Origin: an uncultured Oscillibacter sp.
GTDB lineage: Bacteria > Bacillota > Clostridia > Oscillospirales > Oscillospiraceae
Length of the DNA: 22,579 nucleotides
Direction: 5' to 3'
Assembly (NCBI GenBank): GCA_947245315.1
Contig: CAMXNV010000009.1
Span: forward strand, 1 to 22,579
The notes beneath the pieces are model-generated. The model searched no databases. It had not been told where the DNA came from and was given only the letters and a program-made list of their open reading frames with translations. A program made the translations under genes and the position numbers. Shown one piece after another: positions 19,312 to 22,579 of this stretch (its first letter is position 1; each line of letters opens with the position of its first letter).

Positions 19312-19444
19312 TTTCCCGGGAGCTGGGCACTCCCGGAGGACGGAAGGGGACAGAGCCCCTTCCCTACAGAAGTTCTAGTGATAGAAGGAGGCCCTAGAGA
19401 AATAGCCCACACAGAGGTGCGGGCCCCACACCCCGCGCTCTAAA

Positions 19445-19589
19445 GCCTCCCTCTTTGGGGGAGGTGGCACGGCGAAGCCGTGACGGAGGGAGTTTCCCTA
19501 GGGCTGGGTTTTACGAGGAAAACGGAGAAAACGGGGGAACTCCCTCAGTCACCGCCTCCGGCGGCGACAGCTCCCTCAGGGAGGGAGCC
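19445..19589. mobile_element. MITE-like palindromic element
   Basis: About 145 bp. The left end (from GCCTCCCTC, 19445) and right end (to GAGGGAGCC, 19589) are imperfect inverted repeats that run for ~55 bp each, through GGAGGGAGTTTCCC on the left and GGGGGAACTCCCTC on the right. The left arm contains the inner hairpin CACGGC-GAA-GCCGTG (19468-19482). There is no coding capacity. From memory, similar elements are common in gut Clostridia genomes; not checked. Confidence 0.65.
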
Positions 19590-19710
19590 TGGGCCTTGCT
19601 TGAAAATGGGCGGAGGCCAAAGACCATTGAGGTATTCGCAAGACAAATATTCGCAGACGGGCCCGCCGCGTTCCAAACAAAATCTAAGCGCACGCGACGC
19701 ACCCGGAAGA

Positions 19711-19739
19711 TTGACAGCCTCCGGGAGGACGGCTATAAT
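19711..19739 (+). promoter_or_regulatory. Fully consensus sigma-A promoter
   Basis: TTGACA (19711-19716), exactly 17 bp, TATAAT (19734-19739). The best promoter in the window. Transcription would start near 19746 and meet a terminator within ~40 nt. Confidence 0.85.
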
Positions 19740-19761
19740 GAAAAAAGTGCGAAAATTGTCG

Positions 19762-19786
19762 AAAAATAGGGCGGCCCTATTTTTTT
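19762..19786 (+). terminator. Intrinsic terminator/attenuator close behind the promoter
   Basis: AAAAATAGGG (19762-19771), loop CGG, CCCTATTTTT (19775-19784), with the T-run continuing to 19786. A further hairpin, CATAGC/GCTATG (19787-19801), follows immediately and could compete or belong to the leader of the next gene. Confidence 0.85.
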
Positions 19787-19839
19787 CATAGCTCCGCTAT
19801 GAAAAGAGGACGCTGCCTGAGATAGAGGATGGGAGCTTT

Positions 19840-21759
19840 ATGGGAAAGAGATGGATGGCCGGAGGACTGCTGGCCCTGGCGCTTCTGCTGATAGCGGCGG
19901 CGCCGCCCGTGGCGGGGGCCAGGGGAAGGACGGCGGTCATCATAGACGGCCAGGGAACGCAGACCTCCGGGACGAAGAAGCAGGAAGAAACAGCCCCTCC
20001 GGAGGACGAAACCGCCTCAGAGGAGGAGCCCGCCCCGGCGGAGGAGGGGGAGCTGCTCATTGAGGAAATCCAGGAGCCCGTGGGGAGCCTGGAGGACCTG
20101 CGGGCCGTGGAGGTGTCCGGGGTTCCGGCGGAGGGGCGGGACGCCGCCTGTTACGCCGTCTACTGGGGGCTGCTGCCCTCCGGGGAGAACGGGGACTTCG
20201 ATCCCCAGGCCCCGGTGAGCCGGGGAGAGGCCGTGGCGGCGCTGTACCGGCTCAGCGGCATCCTGACCCCGGTGGACCGCTGCCGCTACGCCGACGTGCC
20301 GGAGGAGCTCCAGGCCGCCGTGGCCTGGGCGGAGGCGGCGGGGGTCAGCGGCGGCGTGTCGGAGGACCGCTTTGATCCCCACTCTCCGGTGACCCGGAGC
20401 CAGCTGGCCGTGATGCTCCACCGCTTCGCCGCCTGGCGGGGGGAGGACCTGGAGAGCCGCCTGGCGGTGTCCTGGGACGGGGAGGAGATTCCCGCCTACG
20501 CGGAGGAGGCCCTCTGGTGGGCCCTGGAGTGGGGGCTCTTCCAGGGCATGACGGACCATGGGCTCTACCCGGCCCTGCCGGTGTCCCGGCTCCAGACGGC
20601 TACGATGCTGGCCCGGCTCCAGCGGGACCGGGACCCCCTGGCGGCGTCCCTGACCCTGCCGGAGGGCGGGGCGGCCAGCCTCTCCCGGCAGAAGCACGAG
20701 GCCCTGTCCAAGGCCGTGGAGGCCGCCGCCAAGCGCTACGGCGCGGTGGGCGTCCAAGTGGCCGTGATCGAGGGGGGCGCGGTGACGGATACATACAGCT
20801 ACGGCTGGGCCGTGAAAAACAGCGCCCCCATGACCGCCCGGCACAAGCTCCGGGTGGCCTCGCTGTCCAAGGTGATGGTGGGCCTCTCCGCCGCCCTGCT
20901 CCAGGAGGAGGGGGTGGTGGACTACGACGAGGACATCGGGACCTACTGGGGCAAGAACGCCCGGAATCCCCGGCACCCCAAGACGCCGGTGACCATCCGC
21001 ACGATCCTGACCCACACGTCCACCCTGCGGAACAGCGAGAGCATCGCCTGGGACTACCAGGGCGTCCGGGCCCAGCTGGGCACCGCCGCCGGGTACGGCG
21101 GGGGCACGCCGGGGAGCCTGGCCTCCTGGAGCTACAACAACCACGCCTTCGGCATCCTGGGCCAGACCCTGGAGCTGGCCTCGGGCCAATATCTGGACGA
21201 CGTGCTGGGCCGGAGGCTGCTGAGGCCCCTGGGGGCGGACGGGGCCTTCGCCGCCGGGACGCTGAAACACCCGGAGCTGATTACGCCGCTGTACCGGGCC
21301 TCCGGCGCGGTGGGGCGCAGCGCCGCGTCCATACGGAGCGTGGAGCGCTGGGCGGCCCCCGGGGCCTCGGGACGGCAGTTCGCCGGGGGTTTCACCGCCA
21401 GCGCCTATGACTGCGCCAAGCTGGCGGCGGTGCTGGCGGGGGATGGGTGCTTCGAGGGCGTCCGGCTGATGGAGCCGTCCTCCGTGGAGGAGATGGAGCG
21501 CCACAGCTGGACGGCCCTGCCCGGGGGGACCTACCAGGCTCACCCCATGCGCTACCGGCCCAAGCTCTACGGCCGGGAGGGGCTGTTTTACCACACCGGC
21601 AGCGCCTACGGCGTGTATAATCTCCTCTCCTACGATCCCGTCACCGGGGACGGCGTGGTGGTGCTGACTATGGGCGCCAGCGGGAAACAGGACCGCTACA
21701 GCATCTACGCCGTCTGCGGCGAGATCAGCACGGCGGTCTATGAGGCGGTCAAGAGATAG
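19840..21759 (+). CDS. Secreted SLH protein with class C beta-lactamase-fold (penicillin-binding-like) enzyme domain
   Basis: 639 residues; GGGAG lies 5 nt before the ATG, a weak site. Residues 1-27 are a signal peptide. An acidic Pro/Glu/Thr-rich linker (~45-75) follows, then three SLH modules (~75-265) with GDFDPQAPVSRGEAVAALYR and DRFDPHSPVTRSQLAVMLHR as clear examples. From ~290 on is a serine hydrolase of the beta-lactamase/DD-peptidase fold: S341-x-x-K344 in ASLSKVM, Y432-N-N434 in SYNNHAFG, and H585-T-G587 in YHTGSAYG. Probably a wall-anchored D,D-peptidase, esterase or beta-lactam-binding enzyme. The catalytic triad is complete, so it should be active. It is preceded by a promoter-terminator leader that may control it. 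Confidence 0.9.
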   Translation: MGKRWMAGGLLALALLLIAAAPPVAGARGRTAVIIDGQGTQTSGTKKQEETAPPEDETASEEEPAPAEEGELLIEEIQEPVGSLEDLRAVEVSGVPAEGRDAACYAVYWGLLPSGENGDFDPQAPVSRGEAVAALYRLSGILTPVDRCRYADVPEELQAAVAWAEAAGVSGGVSEDRFDPHSPVTRSQLAVMLHRFAAWRGEDLESRLAVSWDGEEIPAYAEEALWWALEWGLFQGMTDHGLYPALPVSRLQTATMLARLQRDRDPLAASLTLPEGGAASLSRQKHEALSKAVEAAAKRYGAVGVQVAVIEGGAVTDTYSYGWAVKNSAPMTARHKLRVASLSKVMVGLSAALLQEEGVVDYDEDIGTYWGKNARNPRHPKTPVTIRTILTHTSTLRNSESIAWDYQGVRAQLGTAAGYGGGTPGSLASWSYNNHAFGILGQTLELASGQYLDDVLGRRLLRPLGADGAFAAGTLKHPELITPLYRASGAVGRSAASIRSVERWAAPGASGRQFAGGFTASAYDCAKLAAVLAGDGCFEGVRLMEPSSVEEMERHSWTALPGGTYQAHPMRYRPKLYGREGLFYHTGSAYGVYNLLSYDPVTGDGVVVLTMGASGKQDRYSIYAVCGEISTAVYEAVKR

Positions 21760-21779
21760 GCAAAAAAGGAGCGCTCCAT

Positions 21780-21811
21780 TCGGGGCAACTCCCGTAAGGA
21801 AGTTGCCCCGA
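21780..21811 (+). terminator. Hairpin after the SLH/beta-lactamase-fold gene
   Basis: TCGGGGCAACT (21780-21790) pairs perfectly with AGTTGCCCCGA (21801-21811). The 10-bp palindrome GGAGCGCTCC (21768-21777), with an A-run on its left, lies just before it and could end minus-strand transcription. No T-run follows the larger hairpin. Confidence 0.5.
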
Positions 21812-21844
21812 GGGAATTCCCGTAAGTGAAAATCATTCGATTAG

Positions 21845-21874
21845 GACGGCGTAGCTTCGGCTACGCTGTCTTTT
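21845..21874 (+). terminator. Intrinsic terminator at the 3' edge of the recombinase gene
   Basis: GACGGCGTAGC (21845-21855), loop TTCG, GCTACGCTGTC (21860-21870), then TTTT. It overlaps the last codons of the minus-strand recombinase and stops transcription running in from the left. Confidence 0.85.
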
Positions 21875-22579
21875 CCTTGCGCTTCTGCATGGAATTATAA
21901 TAGGCCAGATATTCCCGTTCCAGCATTTCCGGCTCCGGCGCTACCCATAAGCCAATGGTGTTGTAGTGAATGTCCACCCTCTGATGCCGCTTGCCGTTCA
22001 GCTTGTCAGGCTTGGACACTACAATTTTGTCAATGAACTCATGGACAATCTCAGGCGTCAATTCTGTCAACCGTGTCACTTGTCTGGCTCGCTCAATAAA
22101 CCGCTGCAAATCAGCGGCCTTATCCGTGGTAGCGTCCAGAGTGGCCTCCATCTCCGGGATGGCCGCTTTCAACTGCTTCTGTTCGGTTTCCAGCGATACC
22201 GTCAGCGTGGCAAAGCGTTCCTTGGACAGCAGGCCCTTCGTCATATCCTCGTAGCTTTTCTGGATAAGCTGGTCGATTTCCACAACCCGAACTTTAGCTT
22301 TGTCCAATTCCCGGCGTTTGGCGGTCAGCGCCTTTTTCTCTTGCAGGCCAAACCGCTCCATCTGCTCCTGGGCAAACCGCTTTTCATAGACCTGGACGTA
22401 CCATAACAGCCTTTGCAGACCCTCCAGCACCAATTCTTCAACTACTTTCTCCCGGATGAAGTGGGCGGAACAAACATCGGAATTACTGCGATAGGCGGAA
22501 CAGAAGAAAAACGCCTGCTCCCGCTTCATTGACTGTGCAAAGCCCTCCTTAGTCTGACTGCTCCTGTTGATGGCAAGGA
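21861..22579 (-). CDS. Large serine recombinase (DUF4368 type), C-terminal part; 5' end outside window
   Basis: Site-specific recombinase that moves an integrative element. The frame stays open to the window edge, so the ATG at 22529 is internal; 239 codons including the stop are visible. Near the edge is the end of the recombinase zinc ribbon (FFFCSAYRSNSDVCSAHFI), then a helix (REKVVEELVLEGLQRLL) and a long Lys/Glu/Gln-rich coiled coil (~22160-22400) as in large serine recombinases of Tn4451/ICE type. The ending, VHEFIDKIVVSKPDKLNGKR followed by RVDIHYNTIGLW, is typical of the DUF4368 tail. Base composition is clearly AT-richer than neighbouring genes. The resolvase catalytic domain would lie beyond 22579. 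Confidence 0.9.
   Translation of the reverse strand, partial: LAINRSSQTKEGFAQSMKREQAFFFCSAYRSNSDVCSAHFIREKVVEELVLEGLQRLLWYVQVYEKRFAQEQMERFGLQEKKALTAKRRELDKAKVRVVEIDQLIQKSYEDMTKGLLSKERFATLTVSLETEQKQLKAAIPEMEATLDATTDKAADLQRFIERARQVTRLTELTPEIVHEFIDKIVVSKPDKLNGKRHQRVDIHYNTIGLWVAPEPEMLEREYLAYYNSMQKRKEKTA

Larger units (their letters stand above)
19190..19839. other. Long non-coding region between birA and the SLH/beta-lactamase gene
   Basis: About 650 bp with no believable gene. Small ORFs here have no ribosome-binding sites and cross the repeats. It contains a 29-bp inverted repeat (19230-19311), small hairpins at 19316-19336 (CCGGGAG/CTCCCGG) and 19342-19363 (GGAAGGGG/CCCCTTCC), a MITE-like palindromic element (19445-19589), and a consensus promoter followed at once by a terminator (19711-19786). 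Confidence 0.75.

Noticed and set aside
19738..19791. 17-codon leader peptide (MKKVRKLSKNRAALFFS) ahead of the terminator
   Set aside because: Its ATG overlaps the -10 box of the consensus promoter, so it would not be on the transcript.
20017..21594. 525-codon open frame on the minus strand inside the SLH/beta-lactamase gene
   Set aside because: Gly/Pro/Arg/His-rich shadow translation caused by very high GC; no ribosome-binding site or domain, while the plus strand has intact signal peptide, SLH and catalytic motifs.

Overview
The window is a GC-rich, gene-dense chromosomal segment that looks like a gut Oscillospiraceae-type Firmicute (Flavonifractor/Lawsonibacter-like; inferred from coding style, strong AGGAGG ribosome-binding sites, three S-layer-homology (SLH) proteins and an HPr/Crh-like protein; no 16S is present to confirm it). 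Core genes are very GC-rich. Two stretches (about 8.65-13.5 kb and 21.86 kb to the end) are AT-richer and carry mobile-element or accessory genes.

Layout. 1-717: 3' end of metG. 736-957: a cluster of five near-perfect hairpins. 970-2097 (-): cysteine desulfurase. 2351-4223: mtaB and a YfbR-like HD 5'-nucleotidase in one operon. 4296-6449: secreted YcdB/PepSY-like protein with SLH repeats. 6545-6793 (-): HPr-fold protein lacking the phosphorylatable His. 7087-8355: S41-type lipoprotein. 8520-8611: tRNA-Ser(GGA). 8733-13505: accessory island bounded by a 20-bp direct repeat (19/20). It holds (a) a translationally coupled operon of two tiny hydrophobic peptides, an amidoligase and a class II glutamine amidotransferase; (b) an orphan RelB/DinJ-type antitoxin and a truncated resolvase; (c) an XRE repressor divergent from a small membrane protein and a DUF697-type GTPase. 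13653-14310: HigBA-like toxin-antitoxin pair. 14522-16077: SLH-CHAP cell-wall hydrolase split by a frameshift at a CAGC tandem repeat. 16120-17973 (-): paired short chromate transporters plus a HAD phosphatase. 18102-19106 (-): birA. 19190-19839: structured non-coding DNA with a 29-bp inverted repeat, a MITE-like element and a consensus promoter running straight into an intrinsic terminator. 19840-21759: SLH plus class C beta-lactamase-fold enzyme. 21861-end (-): C-terminal part of a large serine recombinase, marking the edge of another mobile element.

How things fit together. Housekeeping genes (tRNA charging, tRNA sulfur modification, biotin ligation, nucleotide clean-up) alternate with cell-envelope genes (SLH proteins, CHAP hydrolase, penicillin-binding-like enzyme, S41 lipoprotein). 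The most promising less-known systems are the amidoligase/amidotransferase operon with its micro-ORFs, the XRE-controlled membrane-protein/GTPase pair, and the frame-disrupted SLH-CHAP gene at a slippable repeat. All calls come from reading the sequence and remembered family motifs; no search was run.
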